This document shows positions 1 to 58,059 of a stretch of DNA of 64,000 bases, in pieces. A program made the position numbers and the translations under genes. The DNA is from Cynocephalus volans (lineage: Eukaryota; Chordata; Mammalia; Dermoptera; Cynocephalidae): assembly GCF_027409185.1 (NCBI RefSeq), contig NC_084471.1, positions 9,205,035 to 9,269,034 of the forward strand, read 5' to 3'. Numbering within the stretch: the stretch's first letter is position 1; every line of letters begins with the position of its first letter. A model generated the notes under the pieces. That model was not told the origin of the DNA. It saw only the letters and a program-made list of their open reading frames with translations, and did no database searches.

Positions 1-47914
<47,914 letters not shown>

Positions 47915-47920
<6 letters not shown>

Positions 47921-47943
47921 TTTGTGCACTGACAAAGATGAAG
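47915..47943 (-). promoter_or_regulatory. ACO2: Iron-responsive element spanning the ACO2 start codon
   Basis: In the minus-strand transcript the loop CAGUGC (47926-47931) is closed by a perfect five-pair upper stem, UUUGU (47932-47936) with ACAAA (47921-47925). An unpaired C (47937) follows, then a lower stem of four pairs in which AUGG of the start region (47917-47920) pairs with UCAU (47938-47941). This is the canonical IRE layout. Mammalian ACO2 mRNA is known to carry a 5' IRE bound by IRP1 and IRP2, which represses translation when iron is low. Because the AUG is in the stem, the 5'UTR must be short. Confidence 0.93.
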
Positions 47944-48430
47944 TCGCTTGAAAGTGACGTACCACACAGTGCCTTTAAAGCCTTTGGGACAGGGGTGGGT
48001 AATGAAGAGTGACACGTCACGGGGAGGGCGGGGCCTTCCTGGGAGCTCCAGAGTCCGCGAACGCAGAGGGCGGGGGCCACGTGTAAAGAATGGACACGTG
48101 AAAAGAACAACAGCTGCAAAACACACTTGCAGAAGTAAATACCGGGTACAAAAATGTTTTATCCAAGAGCAAATGTCTGTTATCTCTGCCATCCAAATCT
48201 GGGAAAGGTTGGTTTTGGGGTTTTTTTTTAACGACTTTTATACACCTGCCAGGACCTGGCTCCCTAGCAGCGATTCCGTTTCCACTCGCGCGAGAGCGAA
48301 CGGGGCTCGGTGCAAAGAGTATGATGGAAGCCTGGAGGACCAATCACGGCGATCTAGAGGCAGGAACAATAGGGGTTAAAGGTCGGACGGAAGTTCTCAA
48401 GGCTTCCGGTTGTTGGCTTGAGTGGGTGCT
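47921..48430. promoter_or_regulatory. Divergent ACO2/PHF5A CpG promoter
   Basis: The 510 bp between the two start codons are GC and CpG rich and TATA-free. Visible motifs: TGACGT (47955-47960), ACGTCA (48014-48019), two CACGTG E-boxes (48078-48083 and 48095-48100), a CCAAT box (48340-48344) and two ETS-type cores, CGGAAG (48388-48393) and CTTCCGG (48403-48409), just before the PHF5A ATG. The CpG-rich zone extends roughly from 47,490 to 48,720. Transcription start sites are not visible. The motifs are sequence matches; their use is inferred. Confidence 0.85.
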
Positions 48431-48482
48431 ATGGCCAAACATCATCCGGATTTGATCTTTTGCCGCAAGCAAGCTGGTGTTG
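48431..48482 (+). CDS. PHF5A: PHF5A exon 1 (coding part)
   Basis: [17 protein letters not shown] plus one base of Ala18. Donor GTTG|GTGAGA. The 5'UTR upstream is short and contains ETS-like motifs. Confidence 0.97.
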
Positions 48483-51400
48483 GTGAGACGACGCCTTGCC
48501 CCTGGCTCTCTGGGTTGGGGTGGTATTAGGAGCTGGGGTACCGGAGGGTCCCGAGGCTCCCATCTCTTCCTTAGGGTCTTGCCTCGGAGACGCCACGTTT
48601 CCCGCCAGATGGTCGCGGGGTATCGTAGGAGCGCGCGGGTTTGCGGCCTCTGATGAAGAGGGCGGGGGCGCGCGTTCGCGGAGTCGGAGGCAGGCAGTGG
48701 GGATGGGGTCTGGGCCAGGTCCGGAGAAACTCTCTCAGATTGCCCAGGATCTGGGAGGGGTTCAGGAGGGTGTTCCGGGAATGTGGGGTTCAGATCGAAA
48801 TTTATGATGCGATGGCCATCCCGAAGGACTCACTGCAGTCCTTGTTCCTGTCCCTACCCTCATCTCAAAGATGAACTTTCCCTCTTCATCAAAACCTCAA
48901 TGCTAACTTTCCCTCTTCGTCAGAATCTTAATTCTAATTGTATTCTTTACTGTCTTTGATCTTGCAGCCATCGGAAGACTGTGTGAAAAATGTGAGTGGA
49001 ACACGCATCTCCCAACATCCCACCCCTCCCACTCACAGTTTCTGTGGAACCAGCAAACGGGCATTTCCAGAGGTGCCATATGGAGGGCTTTGAGTAGATG
49101 TGCCTGGAAGTATGTGAACACTGAATGCCAGGCTACAATCAAAGGACCTTTCCATGTCCACCCTCCAACTTGCACATTTTAAACTATATTTAGGTTTTGA
49201 GAAAATCTCTAGCTTTGGGCGGGAAGAATTGCCAGAGTAGTATCACCCCCCCCCAGCAGTTTTTTGACAGCGGTTAGATAGACTTATCTCCTAGGTGCTG
49301 TTCCAATCTCTTTCCATATATTAATTGATTAACTTTTTGTGTGTGTGAGGATTGAGATGGACACTGGACAAGCCAAGTTTTGTGATGCCAAAGTAGGGAG
49401 GGCTCTAAAGTCACTGTCAGAAGGAGGCTAGGGTAGGGCCGAGCCGTGGCGCACTCAGGAGAGCGCGGCGCTGGGAGCGCTGCGACGCTCCCGCCGCGGG
49501 TTCGGATCCTATATAGGAATGGCCAGTGCACTCACTGGCTGAGTGCCGGTCACAAAAAAGACCAAAAAAAAAAAAAAAGAAGGAGGCTAGGGTATTTCCC
49601 CACGGCAGGAGAAAGGGAAAGGACTTGAGGAAGTACTTGCTAGTGAGCATGACTCCTTTTTTTTTCTCATAGGTGACGGCAAGTGTGTGATCTGTGACTC
49701 CTATGTGCGTCCCTGCACCCTGGTGCGCATATGTGATGAATGTAACTATGGCTCTTACCAGGGGCGCTGTGTGATCTGTGGAGGCCCTGGCGTCTCCGAT
49801 GCCTATTATTGTAAGGAGTGCACCATCCAGGAGAAGGATGTGAGTGTACACAAAGCTTTCCATTTGACCTTTTCTCCTTTTATTTAGTAACACTTTGCCA
49901 TCCACAGCAATCTCCTATGGTCTGTGGAGATTACTATGTTCAGCTAGTTACCTAGGTTATAATTTCTTCAAGTTCAATGAGCCAAACTGGGTGTAATCCA
50001 ATGAAAGGTAGTTATTTTGCATCAGGGGCAAAAGTGCAAGAGAAGCAAATCTTTGTCAACACCAGCAATTTGGAGAGCCTTTCCTATTCCTTTGATGTCT
50101 CTGTGTGATTATTCTTATTCAGAAACAACATCCTGCGTTTCTAAGTCCTAGCACAGTGCGTGGTGTATAATAGCTACTCAGTAATTCTCTTGAATCTACT
50201 GTTATTAAGGATTGTTTGGGTGAATGTGCTACAAAGTTGAATTTGGGACAGTTCAAGTTGATTTCAGCTTTAAGCAGCTAAAGAACATCTTTGGTTTAAT
50301 ATTGAAGAATTGATGGTGGTTCTGCCTCATGGTACTGTTGTTGTTTGACATTGAGTAGTAGCGGTAGCTAGTTATTATCATTCAACTCCCTGAGCCAAAT
50401 GCATTGAGAGAGGGCTTGTAGATCAGTGTCAAAGGCAAGTTTTATAGTTTTATTCTTTTTTCTTTAGGTTAATGCCAGCAGTGGGGGGGGGGGGGGCATG
50501 AATCAGCTTGATTTCTTTTTTTGTTTATTTTGGTTTTGTTGGTTGGCCATTTCACAGTTTATTTTCTTAAGACAGAATAAAAGGAAGTACGATATACTCA
50601 CACTAAACTAATAGAGGATACCTGCTTACCTGCCTTAGGATAAGGCAAAAGAGATGTAACCCTTCATGTTCCCATGAGCAAAGAGTAGGTAGTTTGTAGG
50701 TGTCATCTCCCTCATTCCTCACAATAACTTTGTTAAATAGGGATTATTGTTGTTATCCCCATTTTACAATCCCTCTCCCAACTAATAATTGGCAAGCCCG
50801 GACTGTCAGACTAAACATTGTGGTATCCCCATTACATCACGTTTGTCCTTTCGTATGTCCTTTTGGGTATATGCCCATGTTGAGGAAAAACAAATCTGCC
50901 TACCCACAGTAAGTACGAGATATTGGGTGAGATTAGACTATTTTTTACGCCATTAAACCTGTTGTTTAGGGAGATGAAAAGGTTGTAAATAAAGTACCAA
51001 AAACATAATGGTGATTTGAACATTCTCCTATCCTAAATTCTGATTTGTGTTTACCTTTGACTTAAATCATATCCTGCTTTCTAGAAATGTGGATCTGTCC
51101 ACCAGGTAGGTTATACTCCTCCATAGTTTGGGTATTTGTCTCCTTTTCCCCAGGTCTTTTTTTTTTTTAAAAAAAGATGACCGGTAAGGGGATCTTAACC
51201 CTTGACTTGGTGTTGTCAGCACCACGCTCAGCCAGTGAGCAAACCGGACATCCCTATATGGGATCCGAACCCGTGGCCTTGGTGTTATCAGTACCACACT
51301 CTCCCGAGTGAGCCACAGGCCAGCCCCTTCCCCAGGTCTTGATACAGTGCCTGATGTGCATGGCATATGTTTTTTGGTGCTGCCCTATAAATCATCCATA

Positions 51401-54400
51401 GGAGTCCCCTTACAGGGTGTCTGGTCCATAGTAGGTATTTGATAATTACTTGTAGTCTATAAGCTGTGAAACCATGATAAGGGAACAGCAGTGAAGATAA
51501 GGTACAAACAATCGTTAAACTAGCAAAAGAGTCCTTTAAGGACAACATTTTCTTGAACTTTTGCTTGGCTGTACCTAGAGTTCTTATCTGGCTAAAGCTT
51601 GCAACTAGAGGGCCAACCCTGTGGCGCACTCGGGAGAGTGCAGTGCTGGGAGCGCGGCAGTGCTCCCTCCGCGGGTTCGGATCCTATATAAGGATGGCCG
51701 GTGCGCTCACTGGCTGAGTGCAGTGCGGCCGGTCACAAAAAGACAAAAAAAAAAAAACAAAAAACTTGCAACTAGAGAATGCTTAATAAATGTTAATTGC
51801 TGTCTGACTCATCTGCATGTGGTATGTGACCTGATGCCTTCGGATCCATGTGCCTCATTCTGCCCCCAAGTATTATCTAGACGTCACTTCCCCTACTTCA
51901 CATTATACGAGAATGTTCTGAGGACATTTGAGATGGCATCTAACTCACATATACTTGGCACTAGTTTCCAAGGAACACAAAGAGTCCAGTGACATGATCC
52001 AGCCTCCCAGCCTTACAGATGACCATGTAGATTAAGTGCCTAAGGCTTTTCCTATGCAGAAATCCTTCCTACAACCAAAGCAACCCCCATTGTTTTCCTC
52101 TTCTTGCAGCTTTCATAATTTATAGGGGTTTTAGACCAGTAAGCCAACCTGGATGTTCTCATTTACAGTTTTTCAAAGCCACAACAATAACCAGGAGTCA
52201 GGGATAATATCAGTGGACATTGCTACCAGAGTATTAATTTGTAGTTTCTTATGATGCAGCATCATATTAATCCCCTTCACCGCTGATTCCTTTACCCTTT
52301 TTACTTACCATTTTCCTTAACTCTCCTAAACAGAAAATAAGAAAAATAGCAGTAACATTTACAGAGCTCTTGTTGTGTGCCAGGTACTATGCTGAACATT
52401 CTTTTCCAGAAGTTCTGTGTGACCTGATGCCTTTGGATCTGTGTGCCTCATTCTGCCCCTGGGTATTGTCTAGAAGTCACTTCCCCTACTTCACATTATA
52501 CTAGAATGTTCTGAGGACATTTGAGATGGCATCTAGAACTATAAGATAAGGAAGCTGAGGCTTAGAGATGTTAAACAACTTGCCCCTAGGTCACACAGCT
52601 AATAAGTGGCAGATCCAGGCTAGAACCTAGGTCTGTCTGACTCAGTGTTTCCCGACCTTTTTTTGTTGTTGTTATTGCCTCCCCCCCCAAGGAGAAAAGT
52701 TAAACTTTAAATTAATTTTCTAGGGCGGAGCCCTTGGCACACTCGGGAGAGTGCGGGAGAGTGCGGTGCTGGGAGCGCAGCGACGCTCCCGCCGCGGGTT
52801 CCGGGTTCGGATCCTATATGGGAATGGCCAGTGCACTCACTGGCTGAGTGCCGGTCACAAAAAAGACAAAAAAATAATAAATAAATAAATAAATTTTCTC
52901 CTGAACAAGAGGAATTAAATACTAAAGAATAAGATTTTATTGGGTATGGATGAGCTTAAGTCACAAATCATTGTAATATTAAAGATGTTTTTGCTCCCCT
53001 GAGGGCAATATAGTCTGGTTAGCAATACATAGTCTAACTCAATGCACTTTCTCTAACCACATCACTGCATTGCTTTTCTCTGGTTAAGGGTGTACCTCTC
53101 CCTTCTCTTACTATTTCTACTGTTCTCTTCCCATTTAAATGAACGGCAAAGCAGTTAGATAGGTGCAAAAATTTTTTTGAAAATTTCCAAAGTTAATTCA
53201 CAAATATACCATTTTCTACAACTTCCTAAACCATTGTTTTTTGCCTCTAGAAAGCCCTGTTAGAAAAACACCAGAATGGGAGATAGGAAGGCCATGTTCA
53301 GGTCTTAACTTTGCTACTAACATGCTGTGTGTGACTTTGGGGAAATCACAACAAAAAGAAGTAGTAATTTGTGTTGCCTCATGGGCGTATTTATTGAGAG
53401 CTAGGTACTTGAAGGTCTTTAAAAATAAAGTTTCAGGGCCAGCCCATGGCTAACTCAGGAGAGTGTGGTGCTGATAACACCAAGGCCCCGGGTTCGGATC
53501 CCATATACGGATGGCCGGTTCGCTCACTGGCTGAGCGTGGTGCTGACAACACCAAGTCAAGGGTTAAGATCCCCTTACCGGTCATCTTTAAAAAAATAAA
53601 TAAATAAAAATAAAATAAAAATAAAGTTTCAGGGCCAGCCCATGGCTAACTCAGGAGAGTGTGGTGCTGATAACACCAAGGCCACAGGTTTGGATCCCAT
53701 AAAGGGATGGCTGGTTAGCTCACTGGCTGAACGTGGTGCTGACAACACCAAGCCAAGGGTTGAGATCCCCTTACCAGTCACCTTTTAAAAAAAAAGAAAA
53801 AAAAAGATCCCCTTACCAGTCATCTTTAATAAAAAAAAAAAAGTTTCAGATAGAAAATGTGATAATGTTGTAAGGTCCCAAACTGGTGTACATAGTCTGG
53901 TTTTTACATCGTTGGTATTTATCAAACAATTACCGAGAGAATGAACATTTCACTTTCAGGTTTCCATTAATAAAGCAGTTTTTGTCACTGGTACCTGTTC
54001 ATAATTCTTTGTTACCAAAGGTAAGAAATAGAGATGTAGACTCATTTTCAGTAATTATATTTTTCTGATCTCAATTTTTTTTTTTGGTGTCTGGCTGGTA
54101 TGGGGAACTGAACCCTTGACCTTGGTGTTACAAGGCTGCACTCTAACCAACCGAGCTAACTAGTCAGCCCTCAAATTTTCTTAAATTGCCTTTTCCCACA
54201 TTTCATTTGTGTATAAATTTCCCTTTGGTATATTTTAGAATGTGATTTATGTTGGTTTTAAAGTATTACTTGAAAGTCCTGGGTTTTTAATCACTGATTC
54301 AGGATAATTTTTATAGCTTGTTTTCCTGCCATAGAATGGACTTGGTTTTCTTCAGGAAGGAAACCCAAAGTCATTGAGTCCTCCTTGGGGGTTGCTACAG

Positions 54401-57131
54401 AAACCCAGCTGAGGTTTCTCCAAGTGATGTTTTAGTGAACATGTTTAGTATAATGGAAACCTGTCCCTGACATCTCAGAGGGACTCAAAAAGTCTTTTGT
54501 GAATGAATGTAAACCTTCCTTGCCAGTCTAGTGTCTACTTTTTTGTGAAATTTTAGGAATTGAGTGACCATAAAACATTTACTTTGGGCATTCCAATATC
54601 AGAGCTCCTTGTGCTAGGAATGAGGAGATCTGCCAGTCCTCCAAGAGGACTGAGGAAGTGTGAAATTCTTAGTTTTCAAGCACACCGTTGCTAAAAGAAC
54701 TCCTGCCAACAGGCAGATGTTGCAGGTATTTTTTAAATATCCTCTAGATCAATTCCCAATTATTTTCCTGTACCACCCCGCAGCGTTTCTTAACAGCCCT
54801 TCCATCTTCCTTTTTACCCGCTCCATTCACAGGCATATTCGAGGAAAGCCAACCAGTTCTAATCCACAAATCCTTCCTCTCAGCATTGGGAGGATTTGGG
54901 GGAAAACTGGAGATGTGTAGAAAATAAAAAGCAGGGAGTTTAGGCAAGGAAACAGGAAACCTGTGACTCCATTAGAAGAAAATGTTGAGAAAGCTCAAGA
55001 AGCAGGGAGGATCTAATCTAATGCTTTGGTTTCCAACTTTTTTTTTTTTTTTTTTTTTTTGTGACTGGCCTGTACAGGGATCCAAACCCTTTGACCTTGG
55101 TGTTATAAATGACTGACTGCATGAGTATTCAGGCACTTGTAATCCTCTTAATTCTCTGAAGTAGATTCTACCATTGTAGTCATTTTATGTGTGACTGAAT
55201 TGAAACACAGGGAGGTTAAATGTAACTTATCAAAAGTCAGGTGGGCTGACCAGTCAGCTCCTTTGATTAGAGGGTGGTGCTGTCCAGGGTTCAGTTCCTG
55301 TACCGGCTAGAAAGGTCAGGTGGTCTGCCTGCATCTTAACCTACGCTGTGAGTGAGAATGGAGCTGTGCAGATTGGGGGATGGGTCCTACCATCACTTGG
55401 TACCTCCCAGGAATCTCTAGGGCTCTATAAATACAGTTTGTGAACACTGATGTAGTCCCTTAATTTTACAGTTGAGAAATATGAATCCATTGAGAAGTGA
55501 CTTGCTTACAGTCACACAAGTCAGTAAGACAGTATAGGATATCATCATACAGCAAAATTTCATAGCATCTCAGAGGAGTTTAGAGCACTGTTAGTATCAG
55601 ACGTTCTTAGGCCAGGAGAGGCAGCTGATCCCTCATTTTTATAAGAATGGGTAAATATAGATTACATAGCTTGCTTGAGTTCACCTAATGATCTACTAGT
55701 GGGGCTGGTTCCCTCAGTACACCAGGCTCCACAGATGGGAGTTCTCAATGTAATACATGGTACATGTTTTCTAGAAAATCATAAAATGTTAGGGTTGGTT
55801 TTTGTGTGTTTTCAGAGATTTTTGTATGGTGTCAATACCAACCCCCAAAGAAAGAAGTTAGCTGAATTAGAAGTGAGCTGGCTAAGGACTTGATTAATTC
55901 ATTCTATAGCCTAATATCACAGGAATCAAACTCCTCTGAAATGGTTGTTTAATAAAATCAGCAGACCTGTGAAGATTTTTTCCAGTTGCAGCTCCCCCAA
56001 TTTTCTTCCCATCATCCCAAATCAACTGATGGAGGAGTCATTCCTGCAGAACATGGCTTCCCAGGGGCTTCATTGAAACCACTCAAGCTCACGAAATGGC
56101 TGGGACGGTGTCATTACAGATCAGTGTGTGAACCGTCAATAGCCATCTCTAGCACAGAAGCACTCTTCCCTCCTCCCCCCAAGACTGTGTCATATGAAAT
56201 GGATTAAGAAGGACATACAAGACCCAGTATTCTCCTACACTATTTAAAATGTAAAGTACTATTTCCTGAAGTCTTTAGGTTTTTTTCCCTGTTGTGTTAT
56301 TCCCTCCTTCCTTGGGATAGTACAGAAGGGCTAGAGAGCTTGATTTCAGGTAAGCATTACCATTTTTACTCTAACTTCAGGAAAACCTTTTGTGGGGTTT
56401 TTTTTGTTTTTTGTTTGTTTGTTTGTTTGTTTAAAACATGACCAGTAAGGGGATCTTAACCCTTGACTTGGTGTTGTCAGCACCATGCCCAGCCGGTGAG
56501 CTAACCGGCCATCCCTATATGGGATCCGAACCTGTGGCCTTGGTGTTATCAGCACCACACTCTCCCGAGTGAACCACGGGCTGGCCCCTTCAGGAAAACC
56601 CTTTGGACATTTAAGAGTTTCAGATTCTACGTCAACTGTATCATATTGGCAACAGAAGTTGGCTGAGAATCCAGCATTCTGAGTGTAATTACAGTTCACT
56701 GGAGAGAGGGTAGGCAGACCCTATGCACATTCTAGGTGTTTAGTAAATTCTTGATGAATCAAATAGGATAACTGGTAAGATGAATAGCTAAGCCATTAAT
56801 CCAGAAGTTATAAAGTGGTCTTTCAAAAGTCCTAAGAGATAGGGAAGAAACTGCTGACTGATTTGGACCTCCCCTTTAAGGAGATAGGGGTGTTTGGACA
56901 CATTCGCAAACCCATTTATTGGGGTCTTTGAATACTAGGATGAGGAGTTTAGCTTTTGTTCCTCCTGTGACCAAATTTTTATCTTAAATCCCTCTTGATT
57001 AAGGCTCAAAGACTTAACACCTTCTCTATTCTGTTTTCTAGAGAGATGGTTGCCCAAAGATTGTCAATTTGGGGAGCTCTAAGACAGACCTCTTCTATGA
57101 ACGAAAAAAATATGGCTTCAAGAAGAGGTGA
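48431..57131 (+). CDS. PHF5A: PHF5A, PHD finger-like protein 5A (SF3b subunit), complete
   Basis: PHF5A is a 110-residue zinc protein of the SF3b complex in U2 snRNP. It helps form the pocket that holds the intron branch-point adenosine, and it contacts SF3B1; links to the PAF1 elongation complex are also reported. Coding exons: 48431-48482, 48968-48991, 49673-49839 and 57042-57131, all GT-AG, giving exactly 110 codons plus TGA. Thirteen cysteines (11, 23, 26, 30, 33, 40, 46, 49, 58, 61, 72, 75, 85), mostly as CxxC knuckles, form its zinc knot. Lys29 (reported acetylation site) and Tyr36 (pladienolide-pocket residue) are present. The C-terminus is basic (KKYGFKKR). I see no difference from the mammalian protein as I know it, which fits its extreme conservation. 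Start chosen at [10 protein letters not shown], the only family-consistent ATG. Divergent from ACO2. Confidence 0.98.
48968..48991 (+). CDS. PHF5A: PHF5A exon 2, 24 bp microexon
   Basis: AIGRLCEK with split codons at both ends; supplies Cys23. Acceptor cttgcag|CCATCG, donor AAAAAT|GTGAGT. Skipping would remove exactly eight codons without a frameshift but would disrupt a zinc knuckle. Confidence 0.96.
49419..49594 (+). repeat. tRNA-Ile-like SINE, GC-rich short class with 17 bp target duplication
   Basis: Element 49436-49577 in PHF5A intron 2; AGAAGGAGGCTAGGGTA perfect at 49419-49435 and 49578-49594, so a young insertion. Confidence 0.95.
49673..49839 (+). CDS. PHF5A: PHF5A exon 3
   Basis: 167 bp, residues 26 (split) to 81, [14 protein letters not shown] to CTIQEKD. 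Encodes nearly all CxxC pairs. Acceptor ctcatag|GTGACG, donor AAGGAT|GTGAGT. Preceded by a poly-T tract typical of a strong acceptor. Confidence 0.98.
49840..51140. other. PHF5A intron 3, left part
   Basis: Includes a G14 run (50483-50496), antisense MIR-like sequence near 50,690-50,830 and otherwise unassigned DNA. Confidence 0.5.
51144..51340 (-). repeat. tRNA-Ile-like SINE, full dimer with target duplication
   Basis: Minus element 51159-51326; TTCCCCAGGTCTT on both sides. Confidence 0.93.
51598..51777 (+). repeat. tRNA-Ile-like SINE, GC-rich class, intermediate length, with target duplication
   Basis: Element 51611-51764; CTTGCAACTAGAG perfect at 51598-51610 and 51765-51777. Keeps GTGCAGTGCGGCCGGTCAC like the 37.7 kb copy. 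Confidence 0.95.
51825..51942 (+). repeat. Local direct duplication, copy 1
   Basis: 118 bp from TGTGACCTGATGCC to GAGATGGCATCTA, repeated at 52,418-52,535 with about nine differences. Confidence 0.9.
52340..52650 (-). repeat. MIR interrupted by the duplicated segment
   Basis: ACAGAGCTCTTGTTGTGTGC, CAGGTACTATGCTGAACATT upstream and GAGGCTTAGAGATGTTAAAC, GGTCACACAGCTAATAAGTG downstream are the two halves of one antisense MIR; the duplicated 118 bp sits between. Confidence 0.8.
52418..52535 (+). repeat. Local direct duplication, copy 2
   Basis: About 92 percent identical to 51,825-51,942 and lying inside a MIR, so this is the likely inserted copy. Confidence 0.9.
52722..52890 (+). repeat. tRNA-Ile-like SINE, GC-rich short class with two micro-duplications
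   Basis: GGGAGAGTGCGGGAGAGTGC and CGGGTTCCGGGTTCGG show a 10 bp and an 8 bp internal duplication, the second inside the B-box. Confidence 0.92.
53421..53846 (+). repeat. Two tandem tRNA-Ile-like SINE dimers sharing flanks
   Basis: Copies 53436-53616 and 53632-53840. AATAAAGTTTCA precedes both and AAGTTTCA follows the second. The second has its 3' end GATCCCCTTACCAGTCA repeated. Confidence 0.93.
54075..54171 (-). repeat. tRNA-Ile-like SINE, monomer
   Basis: TGGTGTCTGGCTGGTATGGG, CTCTAACCAACCGAGCTAAC. CTCAATTTT and CTCAAATTTT flank it. Confidence 0.88.
54180..55035. other. PHF5A intron 3, unassigned
   Basis: No recognised element. Confidence 0.4.
55039..55110 (-). repeat. tRNA-Ile-like SINE, 3' fragment
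   Basis: T18 run, GTGACTGGCCTGTACAGGG, TTTGACCTTGGTGTTATAA. Antisense MIR follows at 55,115-55,235. Confidence 0.8.
55246..55312 (+). repeat. tRNA-Ile-like SINE, internally deleted
   Basis: GGGCTGACCAGTCAGCTCC, GGTTCAGTTCC, GTACCGGCTAG; the middle is missing. Confidence 0.75.
55320..56374. other. PHF5A intron 3, unassigned
   Basis: MIR-like phrase at 55,455-55,560 (antisense); otherwise nothing recognised. Confidence 0.4.
56375..56600 (-). repeat. tRNA-Ile-like SINE, full dimer with target duplication
   Basis: Minus element 56391-56587; CTTCAGGAAAACC at 56375-56387 and 56588-56600. Confidence 0.95.
57042..57131 (+). CDS. PHF5A: PHF5A exon 4 (terminal coding part)
   Basis: Residues 82-110, [10 protein letters not shown] to KKYGFKKR, then TGA at 57129-57131. 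Acceptor gttttctag|AGAGAT after a 7.2 kb intron. Confidence 0.98.
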   Translation, partial: RDGCPKIVNLGSSKTDLFYERKKYGFKKR

Positions 57132-57605
57132 TTGGTGGGTGGCCCCTTCTGCCCCCCATCAAGCTGCTGCAGCTGCCAGAAAACACGCCTACAATTACCA
57201 GCAGAAAGGGAGCAGAGCCCAGAACATCTCCAGAACTGCCTGCCAATGTCCCTGCACCTTGCCACCCTTCTCCCCTCACCCAGATGTGTGGTAGGAATGG
57301 AAAAGGATTCTTCATAGTGTACTCTGGCAGACTGTATCAGGAAAATTGATAGATTAGTTAGTAGTTTAAATTGAATTCAAGATGCAAGGCTCTGTTCTCC
57401 ACATTGATATGTTCTCTCTACTCCAAGATCCTCTAAACGGGAATAATATTTCATTTCATTTCGGTCTTCTGTTTGAGGAGTTGACGTGAAGCTACCCACA
57501 GTGAAAAATGGGTTTTTGCTGCAGCTCTGATGGCAGTTGTCCTTGATGAACCTTCAGTGTGCGGTGGGGAACTATCAGAACAATAAATATGGGTATGTAA
57601 TATTG
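57132..57605 (+). other. PHF5A: PHF5A 3'UTR with poly(A) signal
   Basis: AATAAA at 57582-57587 is the first canonical signal after the stop; cleavage is expected near 57,600. A second AATAAA lies at 57684-57689 and could serve a longer isoform. No repeats lie within this stretch. Confidence 0.75.
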
Positions 57606-57778
57606 TAATGCTTACCAGGTAGTGCTGGTTTCATGTTATTTTTCTTCTGAGAAATTGGAAACACTTTCTTTTGCCATAGTATTAATAAAGTTGGTGTTTA
57701 TTTTCTGGTAGTCAGTCACCTTTCCACTTTAACACTAGGAATTTATTTTAGTCACCCTGGAATTTGTGATTCAAAATA

Positions 57779-57850
57779 AAGGTAGTGGTTTGGATCTATA
57801 TACCAGCCAGTCACTGCACCCCTGCCCCACGCCCCCCCCCCCCAAAGAAT
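57779..57850 (+). repeat. tRNA-Ile-like SINE, 5'-truncated
   Basis: GTGGTTTGGATCTATATACC, CAGCCAGTCAC, then a C-rich run. Confidence 0.65.
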
Positions 57851-57947
57851 AGAGGTAGTGGGATTCATTAAGCACCTGTCCTCTTATTACCACTGGAAGG
57901 AATTCAAAACCACCCATGCCTTTCATTATAAGTAGATCAAAGTCTTT

Positions 57948-58056
57948 TCTTTTTTTGGAGGGGGCGGGGGGTGGCTGACCGGTACAGGGATCCAAACCTT
58001 TGACCTTAGTGTTACCTGTACTATTCTCTAACCAAGTGGGCTAAGCAACCAGCTCA
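57948..58056 (-). repeat. tRNA-Ile-like SINE, monomer
   Basis: GGGTGGCTGACCGGTACAGG, CTCTAACCAAGTGGGCTAAG. Confidence 0.85.
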
Positions 58057-58059
58057 TTT

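Larger units (their letters stand above)
48483..49672. other. PHF5A introns 1 and 2
   Basis: Intron 1 starts CpG rich. CTAACTTTCCCTCTTC and AACTTTCCCTCTTCATC near 48,870-48,920 form a short imperfect tandem repeat. One SINE lies in intron 2. Confidence 0.6.

Noticed and set aside
47948-48379. 143-codon frame in the divergent promoter
   Set aside because: GC-rich CpG island DNA stays open by composition; no family resemblance and it overlaps promoter motifs.
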